DNA from: RUG11237 sp050874665
Lineage (GTDB): Bacteria; Bacillota; Clostridia; Lachnospirales; Lachnospiraceae
NCBI GenBank assembly: GCA_050874665.1
Contig: JBNMLC010000010.1
Span: 1 to 64,000, forward strand
DNA: 64,000 nt
Reading direction: 5' to 3'
Numbering within the stretch: the stretch's first letter is position 1; the number at the start of each line of letters is the position of its first letter. The translations under genes were made by a program, and so were the position numbers. Under the pieces are notes generated by a model, which worked only from the letters and a program-made list of their open reading frames with translations, made no database searches and was not told where the DNA came from. Shown piece by piece: positions 8,067-16,928 of the stretch.

Positions 8067-9887
8067 TTAATATAACTCTTCTGATGATTCACACGTTTCC
8101 ATATGAATTTCTTTGGTATATTCTGCCAGCCATTCCTGCTCTTTCACGCTCATATGTGGTGCCAGTTTTTCGTATACCAACTTTTGATATGCATTTAGCA
8201 GTTTAATATCCCTGCTTTCCATGTAAGCAGTATCTATTGCCTCTCGATCTACCGGCACAAAAGTAAGGCACTCAAACTTCATAAACTGCCCCCACTCGTT
8301 TTGTACATCTTTTACACACAGCAATTCATTCTCTATTCTTATACCATACTGATTTTCAAGATAAACTCCCGGTTCATCTGTAGTAATCATTCCTTCTTCT
8401 AAGACACACTCCGGCAGTATTTTACTTTGCTTCCATCGAAATGCATTCGGCCCTTCGTGAACGTTCAAAATGTGTCCTACCCCATGTCCGGTTCCACAAC
8501 GATAATCTACGAGGTGTTCCCATAATGGGCCTCTCGCAAGAATATCCAGATTTCTTCCTGTACAACCATACAAAAAACGTGCATTCATAAGCCGCAGCAT
8601 TCCCACCAGTGTCAATGTGTAATGTTTTTTCATTTCAGGCGTCAGACTACCCGTTACAATAGTTCTTGTTACATCTGTTGTTCCCTCTTTGTACTGTCCT
8701 CCGGAATCCACCAAGAGAAATCCTTTCTTTTCTATTACTGCACTATTGTCTTGTTTTGCACTATAATGCATCATAGCTGCGTTTGCACCATAAGCTGAAA
8801 TAGTTTCAAAACTCAAATCAAAACAATTCTCTGTATTCTTTCGCAATTGTTCCAGATAATTTTGTGCCTCATATTCTGTAATACCTGTACCTGCATTACA
8901 TTTTACATAATGAATAAATCTAGTAACTGCCAATCCATCTTTTATATGAGCCTTTCTTGTATTCGTAATTTCTGTTTCATTTTTCACCGCTTTCATTTTC
9001 GTGGATGGATTCATACGGTTTTTAATCACGCATTTTTTAGGGATACTTTGAAACAGGGCATAATTTATGTTTTTTTTATCCAGTAAAACAGTATTGTCCT
9101 CTCCAATTATCGCCACATCTTTATAGATTTCTTCATAACTTCTGCAGATTATATTATTTTCTCTTAAATATATTCTGACCGATTCATCGACTGCTTCTTT
9201 TGCTGTATAAAGACAAACTTTATCTTCTGTAATGAGCGCAAAAGCTAAAAATACAGGATTATATCTTACATCATTTCCTCGCAAATTAAATATCCACGCA
9301 ATATCATCCAGAGAAGCTATCACATGTACCTGTGCACCCTCTTTTTTCATCTCACTTCTTATTCTTTTTATCTTATCTAATGTGCTTTCTCCTGTCTGCC
9401 ATGCTTCTAATGCAAAAATTTTTTCTTTCGATATGGCTGGCCGCATCGACCATATTTCATCGATAAGGTCATTTTGATAATTCATTTTTACATTAGAGCA
9501 TTTTGCTTTTTCTAACAAAGCTTCTATAAAAGAAGCAGGTACTACTCTTCCATCAAACCCTAACGTATCGTGTTTTTCCATATATACTTCTATATATTCT
9601 TCTTCTGTTGGAATGTTTGCTTCTCCACATTTAAACAAATGAATCCCCGTATCTTCCAATTCATGTTCCGCCTGTATATGATATCTTCCATCGGTAAAAA
9701 GACATGCCTCTTCTTTCGTCACTACCAGACTTCCTGCCGAACCCGTAAAGCCACTCATATACTCCCTGCATTTAAAATACTCCCCTACATATTCCGACTG
9801 ATGGAAATCGGCTGTAGGAATATAATACAAGTCGATTTTTTGTTGTTTCATTCGTTCTCGCAATTGTTCAATTCTATCCCTTATCAT
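8067..9887 (-). CDS. Aminopeptidase P family protein (M24 metallopeptidase)
   Basis: This 606-residue Xaa-Pro aminopeptidase of the three-domain eukaryote-like form has two creatinase-type N-terminal domains (about 1-300) and a C-terminal M24 pita-bread domain. Metal ligands are visible in LLVDSGGQYKEGTTDVTRT (two Asp), GTGHGVGHILNVHEGP (His) and TDEPGVYLENQYGIRIENEL (two Glu). It would remove N-terminal residues preceding proline, feeding cytosolic peptide turnover. Its start overlaps the deoC stop by four bases (ATGA type), so translation is probably coupled. Confidence 0.93.
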   Translation of the reverse strand: MIRDRIEQLRERMKQQKIDLYYIPTADFHQSEYVGEYFKCREYMSGFTGSAGSLVVTKEEACLFTDGRYHIQAEHELEDTGIHLFKCGEANIPTEEEYIEVYMEKHDTLGFDGRVVPASFIEALLEKAKCSNVKMNYQNDLIDEIWSMRPAISKEKIFALEAWQTGESTLDKIKRIRSEMKKEGAQVHVIASLDDIAWIFNLRGNDVRYNPVFLAFALITEDKVCLYTAKEAVDESVRIYLRENNIICRSYEEIYKDVAIIGEDNTVLLDKKNINYALFQSIPKKCVIKNRMNPSTKMKAVKNETEITNTRKAHIKDGLAVTRFIHYVKCNAGTGITEYEAQNYLEQLRKNTENCFDLSFETISAYGANAAMMHYSAKQDNSAVIEKKGFLLVDSGGQYKEGTTDVTRTIVTGSLTPEMKKHYTLTLVGMLRLMNARFLYGCTGRNLDILARGPLWEHLVDYRCGTGHGVGHILNVHEGPNAFRWKQSKILPECVLEEGMITTDEPGVYLENQYGIRIENELLCVKDVQNEWGQFMKFECLTFVPVDREAIDTAYMESRDIKLLNAYQKLVYEKLAPHMSVKEQEWLAEYTKEIHMETCESSEELY

Positions 9888-10555
9888 GATTCATAGCCTC
9901 CTGATTCTTTGCCTTGAAGAAGTGCAATTCCGGAACTTGTACCTAAACGCTCACAGCCTGCCGCCAAAAATTCTTCCATATCTTTCACGCTTTTTATACC
10001 ACCTGCTGCTTTTATCTTCACTTTAGGGCCAATATATTTTTTCATTAACAATACATCTTCCATTGTTGCACCACCACTTCCAAAACCTGTTGAAGTTTTG
10101 ATATAATCGGCTCCTGCGTTTGTCACTACTTGACACATTTTTATTTTTTCTTCTTGTGTCAGATAACAAGTTTCAATAATCACCTTAAGTATTTTATCTT
10201 CGCAGCACTCCTTTAATGCACGAATTTCGTTTTCTATTTTTTCAAAATCCTTATTTTTTACATCACAGATATTGATTACCATGTCAATTTCCGAAGCGCC
10301 CTCCGCAAGCGCCTGTTTTGTTTCTGCTAACTTTGCCTGCGTATTGCAATATCCCAATGGAAATCCGACTACTGTACAAATATTTATTTTATCCTGAAAT
10401 GTTTCTTTCACTCTTTTAATATAGCAGGACGGAATACAGACCGAAGCTGTTTGAAAAGTAATTGCCTCTTTACAGAGTTGTTCTATACTTTTCCAATCTG
10501 CCATTGGTTTTAACATTGTATGGTCAATATGTTTTACTATCTCTTCTTTCTTCAT
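9884..10555 (-). CDS. deoC: Deoxyribose-phosphate aldolase
   Basis: This 223-residue class I aldolase splits 2-deoxyribose 5-phosphate into glyceraldehyde 3-phosphate and acetaldehyde in deoxynucleoside salvage. The Schiff-base lysine is in ADYIKTSTGFG, the second lysine in VKIKAAGGIK, and the N-terminal KHIDHTMLKP is typical. Length matches the family. AGAGGAGGAAGC precedes the ATG. It is first in a two-gene unit with the aminopeptidase; no other deo gene is adjacent. Confidence 0.95.
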   Translation of the reverse strand: MKKEEIVKHIDHTMLKPMADWKSIEQLCKEAITFQTASVCIPSCYIKRVKETFQDKINICTVVGFPLGYCNTQAKLAETKQALAEGASEIDMVINICDVKNKDFEKIENEIRALKECCEDKILKVIIETCYLTQEEKIKMCQVVTNAGADYIKTSTGFGSGGATMEDVLLMKKYIGPKVKIKAAGGIKSVKDMEEFLAAGCERLGTSSGIALLQGKESGGYES

Positions 10556-10587
10556 TTTGCTTCCTCCTCTTTCTTAAAAACAGCATA

Positions 10588-10616
10588 AGTATATAGCACT
10601 TATCACGATTTTTCAA
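10588..10616 (-). promoter_or_regulatory. Sigma-A promoter of deoC-aminopeptidase unit
   Basis: On the minus strand TTGAAA (10616-10611), 17 bp, TATACT (10593-10588). It is back to back with the promoter of the CheY-like gene, 21 bp apart. Confidence 0.8.
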
Positions 10617-10636
10617 TACTTCTCCCTATATTTTTA

Positions 10637-10665
10637 TTGAAAACGCACAAAATATATAGTAAAAT
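10637..10665 (+). promoter_or_regulatory. Sigma-A promoter of the CheY/CheX-like unit
   Basis: TTGAAA (10637-10642), 17 bp, TAAAAT (10660-10665). A short stem (GGGTAA with TTGCCC, about 10682-10704) lies between the start point and the AAGGAGGAAAG ribosome site. Confidence 0.78.
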
Positions 10666-10723
10666 GTAACTAGATTACGCAGGGTAAGTAAATGCAATTT
10701 GCCCAAATCAAGGAGGAAAGAAT

Positions 10724-11104
10724 ATGACATTAGAAACTATCAAGATTTTAATTTGTGACGATTCCATTCTGGCTCGTAAAAAACTGAAGGATTTTCTTCT
10801 TTCCATTGGGTGTACACAGATTTTAGAGGCCGCTGACGGTCAAAAAGCTATTGATACATACAAAGAAGAAAAACCTGATATTGTATTTTTAGATATTGTT
10901 ATGCCGGTGAAAGATGGAATCTCAGCCGTAAAGGAAATTATTGCTTTTGATGCTTCGGCTCATATCGTTATGACATCATCTGTAGGAACACAGCAAAATT
11001 TAAAGGAGGCCTTAAAAGCAGGAGCGAAAGATTTTATACAGAAACCTTTGGATAACAATCAGATTCAACATGTACTCGAGGCGAAGATAAAAGGGGGGGT
11101 ATAA
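10724..11104 (+). CDS. CheY-like single-domain response regulator
   Basis: This 126-residue receiver domain has no output domain. The acidic pocket is Asp12-Asp13, the phosphorylated Asp57 is in FLDIVMP, Thr84 is in VMTSS and Lys107 in IQKP, so all the phosphotransfer residues are present. It should act by binding a partner when phosphorylated. The partner is probably the CheX-like protein encoded immediately downstream (ATG directly follows this stop). AAGGAGGAAAGAAT fixes the start. No histidine kinase is nearby. Confidence 0.92.
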   Translation: MTLETIKILICDDSILARKKLKDFLLSIGCTQILEAADGQKAIDTYKEEKPDIVFLDIVMPVKDGISAVKEIIAFDASAHIVMTSSVGTQQNLKEALKAGAKDFIQKPLDNNQIQHVLEAKIKGGV

Positions 11105-11989
11105 ATGTTTTCACAATTTTTTGGCAATTATTTGTTAAACCAGAACCTTGTAACGCCTGCACAATTGACGGAAGGGATTCAGGAGGTTCAGAAAATACAT
11201 AAAAAAATCGGGGAGCTTGCAGTCCGTTATGGTTATCTTACTGAAGAACAGGTAGAACAGATTCACATTTTACAGACAACAAATGATAAACGTTTTGGGG
11301 AACTTGTAGTAGAATGTGGCTATATGAATGAAGTAGAAATGGAAAAGCTCCTCGCTCTACAGCATAATGATTACGAATTATTATGTAAAGTATTAATAGA
11401 TAATAAAGCTCTTACTAAGGCAGACTGTACACACGCACTAAATGAGTTCAAAGCAAATTACAAATTAGATGATTTAGATAGCCTGACCTTATTACAGACC
11501 ACAAAAATAAATATATTAATCAATGATTTTTATAACTTAACCCAGTTAGATCATGCACCTGTTTTTATGAAATATCTTACTCTTCTGTTTAATAATATTA
11601 CCCGTTTTATCGGAAGTGACTTTACGCCATACAAGGAATTTATTATGACAGAACCAACGAATTTAAAGTATTTTTCCCAAAATATCACTGGTTCGTTTTC
11701 TGCCTGTTCCGCTGTATATGCTTCTGAAGAAACATTTATCGGAATGGCTTCTAGATATGCACAGGAAGAATTTACCGAATTTGACGAATATGTACAGGCC
11801 TCTATTTGCGATTTTTTAAATCTTCACAATGGACTGTTTACCGTCAATGCTTCGAACGATATGCAATTAGAGCTTATGTTAGAACCACCTTTAGAAGATA
11901 CTTGCGAACTTGATTTTTCAACAACAGTATATTGTATACCGATTAGTTTTTCCTTTGGTACGGTTAATTTTGTTATTGCCAATATTTAA
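11105..11989 (+). CDS. CheX-like protein with GspE-N-like repeats
   Basis: The C-terminal half of this 294-residue protein (about 130-294) resembles CheX/CheC phosphatases that dephosphorylate CheY. The usual E-x-x-N pair appears as D236-x-x-N239 in ASICDFLNLHNG. The N-terminal half (about 5-115) holds two or three copies of a repeat like the N-terminal domain of type II secretion ATPases (G-E-L-x-V-x-x-G-Y-x-x-E-x-x-x-E). The gene starts right behind the CheY-like stop with GGGGGG as ribosome site. A CheY partner is a strong inference from context; phosphatase activity is uncertain. Confidence 0.72.
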   Translation: MFSQFFGNYLLNQNLVTPAQLTEGIQEVQKIHKKIGELAVRYGYLTEEQVEQIHILQTTNDKRFGELVVECGYMNEVEMEKLLALQHNDYELLCKVLIDNKALTKADCTHALNEFKANYKLDDLDSLTLLQTTKINILINDFYNLTQLDHAPVFMKYLTLLFNNITRFIGSDFTPYKEFIMTEPTNLKYFSQNITGSFSACSAVYASEETFIGMASRYAQEEFTEFDEYVQASICDFLNLHNGLFTVNASNDMQLELMLEPPLEDTCELDFSTTVYCIPISFSFGTVNFVIANI

Positions 11990-12023
11990 ATCTAATCTAA
12001 AATGGATTATGATTATACATTGA

Positions 12024-12071
12024 AAGCTGCAGTTTCACGGTTTTCCATCCGTAAAAACTGCAGCTTATTTT
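12024..12071. terminator. Bidirectional terminator between cheX-like and thrC
   Basis: A 12-bp perfect stem (AAGCTGCAGTTT with AAACTGCAGCTT, 12024-12035 and 12055-12066) with an inner CACGG/CCGTA pairing lies between two convergent genes. T-rich sequence follows on both strands. Confidence 0.8.
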
Positions 12072-12087
12072 ATTATGTCCGCCCTAT

Positions 12088-13575
12088 TTAAATTCCAAGG
12101 AATTTCTTTACAACATCTTTCATTTCATTTACTTCGCATACAGTATCATGTAATACTTTTGCAGAACGAATTTCTTTGATTGCATTTGGCTCTGCCACAC
12201 CGGAAATTTTTGTAAGTTCATCAATTAACGCAAAGTCTTCCATACCTTCATACTTTGAATCAATTGCAGACATTACCGCTCTTGCAAACTTGTATGGACT
12301 TGCTGTACTTGCAATTACAGTTTTTCTTGTATCATTTGTATCAGCTTTGTATTTTTTGTATACTTTTGCTGCTACTGCTGTGTGTGTATCTAATACATAA
12401 TTTGCAGCATCGTAAACTTCTTTAATGACATCTGCTGTTTCCTTTTCTGTTGCATAATTTCCGTAGAAATCAGCTAACTGAGCCTTCATTTCGGCTGTGA
12501 TTTCATACTTACCATTCTCTGTTAATGCCTTCATAAATTCAGCATTCTTCTCTGCATCATTTCCGGCAATACGATAAATCAATCTCTCTAAGTTGCTGGA
12601 AATCAAAATATCCATAGACGGAGATGTGGTTAAGATAAAATCTCTGTTCTTATTGTAACAGCCTGTAGAAAAGAAATCATACAGTACTTTATTATCGTTT
12701 GAAGCACAAATAAGCTTCGCAATCGGAATTCCCATATTTTTAGCATAGAATGCTGCTAAAATGTTTCCGAAGTTTCCTGTTGGTACTACCACATTGATTT
12801 CTTCACCATTTTTGATTTCGTTGTTGGCAACCATTTTAGCATATGCATATACATAGTAAACTACCTGTGGCACTAAACGTCCAATATTGATAGAGTTTGC
12901 TGATGAGAACTGGAATCCTGCCTGATCCATTACTCCTGCCAACTCTTTATCGCCAAAGATAGCCTTCACTCCGCTCTGTGCATCGTCAAAGTTTCCTTTA
13001 ATTCCAACAACAAATGTATTATCACCCTTCTGTGTAACCATCTGTTTTTCCTGTACAGGGCTTACACCATTCTTTGGATAGAATACAATAATTTTGGTTC
13101 CTTTTACTTCAGCAAATCCTGCCAAAGCAGCTTTTCCTGTATCACCTGAAGTTGCAGTCAAAATAACAATATCATTTTTTACGTCATTTTTCTTAGCTGC
13201 TGTAGTCATTAAATGTGGCAAAATGGATAATGCCATATCTTTAAATGCAATAGTTGCACCGTGGAATAATTCTAAATAATAAGCATCTTCTGCCTTTACC
13301 AATGGTGCAATCTCTTTGGTGTCAAATTTAGAATCATATGCATTATTAATACATGTTTTTAACTCGTCCTCTGTAAAATCTGTCAAAAACAGCTTCATCA
13401 CTTCATAGGCTGTCTGCTTATAATCCATTTTAGAAAGTTCCTCAATGGTAACACCTAATTTCGGAATACTTGTAGGAACAAATAAACCTCCATCGTCTGC
13501 CAAACCTTTCAAAATAGCCTTTGAAGCTGTTACAGGTTCTGAATTACTTCTTGTACTTTTGTATAACAATTCCAT
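12088..13575 (-). CDS. thrC: Threonine synthase
   Basis: This PLP enzyme of about 495 residues makes threonine from O-phosphohomoserine. The PLP lysine is in GATIAFKDMAL, the phosphate-binding loop in TATSGDTGKAAL, and the N-terminal STRSNSEPVTASKAI is typical of the bacterial long form. Two ATGs are possible; the second (13575) is chosen because AAAAGGATGAAGAAG sets good spacing to it, while the first overlaps the ribosome site. It is a single gene with its own promoter, with no other thr gene nearby. Confidence 0.95.
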   Translation of the reverse strand: MELLYKSTRSNSEPVTASKAILKGLADDGGLFVPTSIPKLGVTIEELSKMDYKQTAYEVMKLFLTDFTEDELKTCINNAYDSKFDTKEIAPLVKAEDAYYLELFHGATIAFKDMALSILPHLMTTAAKKNDVKNDIVILTATSGDTGKAALAGFAEVKGTKIIVFYPKNGVSPVQEKQMVTQKGDNTFVVGIKGNFDDAQSGVKAIFGDKELAGVMDQAGFQFSSANSINIGRLVPQVVYYVYAYAKMVANNEIKNGEEINVVVPTGNFGNILAAFYAKNMGIPIAKLICASNDNKVLYDFFSTGCYNKNRDFILTTSPSMDILISSNLERLIYRIAGNDAEKNAEFMKALTENGKYEITAEMKAQLADFYGNYATEKETADVIKEVYDAANYVLDTHTAVAAKVYKKYKADTNDTRKTVIASTASPYKFARAVMSAIDSKYEGMEDFALIDELTKISGVAEPNAIKEIRSAKVLHDTVCEVNEMKDVVKKFLGI

Positions 13576-13638
13576 CTTCTTCATCCTTTTCTTTTATAAA
13601 CTAAGGTTTCTGTACTTCTACATACACCGCTATGGCTT

Positions 13639-13667
13639 AGTATATCATAGATTATCTATTGAAACAA
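13639..13667 (-). promoter_or_regulatory. Probable sigma-A promoter of thrC
   Basis: On the minus strand TTGTTT (13667-13662), 17 bp, TATACT (13644-13639). The -35 box is weak. I see no T-box or riboswitch in the short leader. Confidence 0.6.
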
Positions 13668-13703
13668 GAAAAAGATTATCACATTTTTAATTTCTGTGTA
13701 AAC

Positions 13704-14519
13704 TTATGGTAATGTATAAAATTCATGTCCACCATAAGCAAACAGCCATTTTAAATTTTTATCAAACCAACTCATATTATCCGGATCTGCCTTAGAACGT
13801 GCTGAAAAAAATAATGCACCCTGAGAATTATCCTCTCCTGCAAGCACCATATCCACAGCCTCTACCGTTTCACTGCTGATTTGAACACTCTCAAATCTTC
13901 CATCCATCGTCGGGGAAAATTGTGCGTGACCCCCTGATTTTTGAAATACTACTTCCTCAACAGTATTGGGAAATGAAGGGTGATTTACTCTGTTTATAAT
14001 TACATTGGCCACCAGCTTCTTACCCTCAATTCCTTCTCCAGATGCCTCTGCCTCCACAATTCTTAAAAGTACCTGATAGCTTTGCTCCGTCCAGACCGCT
14101 GCATTACTAATGCATGCCATTTCTGCTTTTGGTGCAGGTGTCGGTGTCGGCACTGCTGTAGCTGTTACTTCCGGCTCGGCCGGTGTGATTTCTCTTTCTT
14201 TACTCTGCTTGTATTCTATTTGCCCGGATTCACGGACAAAACCCTCGGTATCTCTTACGGAAACGCTTACAATTTCTTCTGTCTGCAAAAGCAGTTCCTC
14301 ATCACTGCTTTCTACTGTCTTTACCAGTATTCCCGAACCTTGTGGTTTCATTGTGGCTGACTTATTTTTACCAGAACCTCCAAATTCCTTCGAATTAAAA
14401 GATATCAGTGCTATCACTGCTGCTCCTGTCATAAGTACCGCACAATTTCTATAAGCCTTCTTGGAAACATTGCTTATAATCCCCCAAACCTTCTGGAAGA
14501 CTTTGTAAATTTCCTGCAT
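13704..14519 (-). CDS. SleB-type cell wall hydrolase
   Basis: This protein of about 271 residues has an N-terminal transmembrane helix (NCAVLMTGAAVIALISF), a low-complexity linker rich in Pro and Thr (TAVPTPTPAPK), and a C-terminal SleB/CwlJ hydrolase domain from about residue 140. Hallmarks are LLRIVEAEASGEG, GKKLVANVIINRV, FPNTVEEVVFQ, FSPTMDGR and GALFF. The catalytic Glu is probably the one in VEAEA. SleB lyses spore cortex during germination, but this anchored form could act on vegetative wall. Start 14519 is preferred because GAGGTAGAGAT precedes it; 14534 is the alternative. Confidence 0.88.
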   Translation of the reverse strand: MQEIYKVFQKVWGIISNVSKKAYRNCAVLMTGAAVIALISFNSKEFGGSGKNKSATMKPQGSGILVKTVESSDEELLLQTEEIVSVSVRDTEGFVRESGQIEYKQSKEREITPAEPEVTATAVPTPTPAPKAEMACISNAAVWTEQSYQVLLRIVEAEASGEGIEGKKLVANVIINRVNHPSFPNTVEEVVFQKSGGHAQFSPTMDGRFESVQISSETVEAVDMVLAGEDNSQGALFFSARSKADPDNMSWFDKNLKWLFAYGGHEFYTLP

Positions 14520-14660
14520 ATCTCTACCTCGCATTCCTTTCCGCTGTAACAGTATTACTTACAGCTTATTTTTGGTCATCAGGAATTCAACTCTCTATCA
14601 ATCCTGTTCATTCCTGCTATGCAGCCAATTTCTGCTTAGTGCATTTGAGATACTTGTTTT

Positions 14661-14689
14661 AATATACGGAACACTTCCCTTTCTGTCAA
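14661..14689 (-). promoter_or_regulatory. Sigma-A promoter of the SleB-type hydrolase
   Basis: On the minus strand TTGACA (14689-14684), 17 bp, TATATT (14666-14661). The leader is about 135 nt. A vegetative-type promoter argues against a purely forespore-expressed germination enzyme. Confidence 0.75.
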
Positions 14690-14998
14690 TACGATTTGGT
14701 TATTTTTGGGAAATGTACCCCACTTACTTTTTCTTTATTTTTATATGCTTATGCATTTTTAATAATTTTCAAGCAAAAAATTCTTTTATAATTACCAATA
14801 TTTTTTTCGTTTACGATTACTTCCTTTCTGAATTTTTATTACATATTTTTTACAGTTTTTATGAATATTATTCATTCTTTTCTCATAAATGAATTTTTTT
14901 CATATTTTATGCATTATTTCTCTCATTATGCTAGAAACTTTTCGCTACTTATAGTAAACTAAAGAAACAATAAAGTTCTTAACCATAAGGAGTATGTT
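14690..14998. other. AT-rich intergenic region, no gene seen
   Basis: This is very AT-rich DNA between two divergent genes. A 106-codon TTG frame across 14572-14892 has no ribosome site, is almost all Phe/Tyr/Ile/Leu from AT-rich codons, and overlaps the hydrolase promoter. I treat it as non-coding. A TATAGT near 14953 could be the -10 box of the next gene, but no good -35 box is visible. Confidence 0.6.
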
Positions 14999-15781
14999 AT
15001 GTTACCAGGAGTTTATAAAGCAGTCAAAAAAGACGGAACTGTTTACTACCGTTCTTCTTTTACATTTCAAAATAAACATATCAGTCTTGGAAGTTTTCCT
15101 ACAGAATGGACTGCACACACAGCATATGCGGAAGCATGCAATATAATGTCCTCTCATTGTTTTGTGGAGGACTATTCTGATGTTTTTACCATATCTTTTG
15201 AAAAATATGTAATTCTACTTAATTTTCGCGATACGGGAATGTATTTTAAAACGCCGATTTATCTAAAGAAAAAATATTTTTACTATTACTTTTCTAAGAA
15301 AGATTATCTCATCTTTGACACAGATGATTTATTCTACTACTCCAGTCACAAAATTATGCGTAGAAAAGGGCATCTTTTTGTTGCAGATTATGGTATGCAG
15401 GTAAATATCCTGTCACGCTACGGTATCAAAAACTATGCCGTATGCGGAAAGGATTACATTTTTAACAATGGAAATGCTTCCGATTACCGCTATGAAAATA
15501 TCACCGTAATCAACCAGTACTATGGTGTATCTTTGTTTTTAGAAGAAGGAATGCAACGTTTTAAAGCAAAACTGCATCTTCATGGCGATTATCTCATCGG
15601 TATTTACGACAATGAGATTTCCGCTGCTATTGCATACAACAAGGCTGTAGACATAGTGAAAAAAAGGGGATGTAGCAAGAATTTTACTACCAATTATATT
15701 GAAGACTTGTCACCTAGAAGCTATGCTGAAATTTATGCTACTCTTAAAATCTCTAAGAATATCGAAAATTATCAGGCATAA
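14999..15781 (+). CDS. AP2-like / degenerate HNH-like / AP2-like protein
   Basis: I do not recognise this 260-residue protein as a named family. Residues 1-50 (GVYKAVKKDGTVYYRSSFTF, then ISLGSFPTEWTAHTAYAEA) look like an AP2 DNA-binding domain, and residues 178-220 (GVSLFLEEGMQRFKAKLHLH, then SAAIAYNKAVDIV) like a second copy. Between them about 115-170 resembles the HNH region that AP2 domains accompany in homing endonucleases, ending NGNASDYRYENITVIN; the catalytic His expected before NGN is replaced (KDYIFNNGN). It may bind DNA without cutting. AAGGAG precedes the ATG. It stands alone and converges on the epimerase gene. Confidence 0.6.
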   Translation: MLPGVYKAVKKDGTVYYRSSFTFQNKHISLGSFPTEWTAHTAYAEACNIMSSHCFVEDYSDVFTISFEKYVILLNFRDTGMYFKTPIYLKKKYFYYYFSKKDYLIFDTDDLFYYSSHKIMRRKGHLFVADYGMQVNILSRYGIKNYAVCGKDYIFNNGNASDYRYENITVINQYYGVSLFLEEGMQRFKAKLHLHGDYLIGIYDNEISAAIAYNKAVDIVKKRGCSKNFTTNYIEDLSPRSYAEIYATLKISKNIENYQA

Positions 15782-15794
15782 TCTTATGATTACC

Positions 15795-15855
15795 GTGTCA
15801 AAAGGTCTGATTTCACCTGCGCTTGCACAAGGGTGGAAGAATGACCTTTTGACAC
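15795..15855. repeat. 13-bp perfect inverted repeat between convergent genes
   Basis: GTGTCAAAAGGTC at 15795-15807 pairs with GACCTTTTGACAC at 15843-15855 across a 35-base loop, which itself holds CACC/GGTG. It fills the gap between two convergent stop codons. It may be a terminator, but neither strand has a T-run behind it. Confidence 0.7.
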
Positions 15856-15873
15856 AAAATGTATTCCTGTTAT

Positions 15874-16830
15874 TTACAGCTCGACCATCTTTAAAATCTC
15901 TGTTTCTGTCTTTCTTACTCCTTCTTTCCATGGGATTTGTAATCTTTCTCTTACAAACCACTGGTATGCATTTTCTAACCCGGTAAGCATGTCCGTTTCC
16001 TCTATCTCCAGCACCTGATGTATTTTATCAACATTCAGTACGTTGTCATACTCGTGGAATGGGAAAAATTCTTTTGCACCTTTCTCATATTTTTTATTGT
16101 CAAAGTTTATGATTTCTGCCTGTTTTCCCATTGCCCGTGCACAAAGCTGAATCCATTCTTTTGCTGTCACAGCCTCCCTGTTTCCCACATTATACACTTC
16201 ATTCCCACTGTTTTTCCGTTCTAACATTTTTCGGACAATGACTGCTAAATCTTTGGCATATATAAATTGTAATTTTTTGTTAGATGCCGGAATAATGACC
16301 GGTCTTTTTTGCAAAATATGTTCAAAAACAAAGCTTTCTCTTTGCACATAATTTTCTTCTCCGTAAATGTAAGGTGGTCTTAATATGGTTAGAGGAACCT
16401 GATGTTTCTCCATACACTGACAGTAGATACGTTCCGCTTCTATTTTATCTGTACCATACTGACCCCAAAATTTATTTTTCTTAAGCCGACTCTGTTCGCT
16501 AAATCCAGCCTTTAAATGTTCCACGTCATATACCGCACTAGAACTGATAAATACCACATTTTTTAAATTCTGCATATGAATAGAATCGCACACTGTCTGT
16601 ACCTGTTTCTTATTTAACCCGGAAACGTCTACTATGTAATCGAATATTTTCCCGGCTAACATTGACTTCATTGCATTTTCATCATCTCGGTCACAAGATA
16701 ACTGATTTGTTCCTTCTATCAGCTTACTCCCACGATTCAATAAAGTCACTTCGTATCCATTCTTTTGTAATTCTTTTGTAATTGCTCTTCCAACAAAATA
16801 GCTTCCACCTATCACTAGTACTCGTTTCAT
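15874..16830 (-). CDS. NAD-dependent epimerase/dehydratase (extended SDR)
   Basis: This 318-residue extended short-chain dehydrogenase has the N-terminal nucleotide fold GGSYFVGRAI, SSSAVY at about 110 and the catalytic YGTDK pair, then TILRPPYIYG and a C-terminal substrate domain. It resembles the group of SDR epimerases that includes CSP41-like proteins; the sugar-nucleotide substrate cannot be read from sequence. AGAGGAAGAAAA precedes the ATG. Upstream lie a promoter, two tiny reading frames and a terminator (16830-17107), so expression is probably controlled by attenuation. The neighbours upstream are surface-acylation genes, which loosely supports a cell-envelope role. Confidence 0.85.
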   Translation of the reverse strand: MKRVLVIGGSYFVGRAITKELQKNGYEVTLLNRGSKLIEGTNQLSCDRDDENAMKSMLAGKIFDYIVDVSGLNKKQVQTVCDSIHMQNLKNVVFISSSAVYDVEHLKAGFSEQSRLKKNKFWGQYGTDKIEAERIYCQCMEKHQVPLTILRPPYIYGEENYVQRESFVFEHILQKRPVIIPASNKKLQFIYAKDLAVIVRKMLERKNSGNEVYNVGNREAVTAKEWIQLCARAMGKQAEIINFDNKKYEKGAKEFFPFHEYDNVLNVDKIHQVLEIEETDMLTGLENAYQWFVRERLQIPWKEGVRKTETEILKMVEL

Positions 16831-16865
16831 TTTTCTTCCTCTTTTCTTTATTTTCCATTGAACAC

Positions 16866-16898
16866 AAAAAAGTCACCTGGCAATGCACCAGATGACTT
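16866..16898 (-). terminator. Attenuator terminator in the epimerase leader
   Basis: On the minus strand AAGTCATCTGG and CCAGGTGACTT form an 11-bp stem with one G-U pair and a 7-base loop, followed by TTTTTT. It ends 36 bp before the epimerase ATG and lies downstream of the leader promoter, so it would stop transcription before the gene unless bypassed. Confidence 0.85.
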
Positions 16899-16928
16899 CG
16901 ACTCTATATACCGGATTCAGCAAAATGT

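Noticed and set aside
14572..14892. 106-codon frame with TTG start between the SleB-type hydrolase and the AP2-like gene
   Set aside because: AT-driven Phe/Tyr/Ile composition, no ribosome site, and it overlaps the hydrolase promoter.
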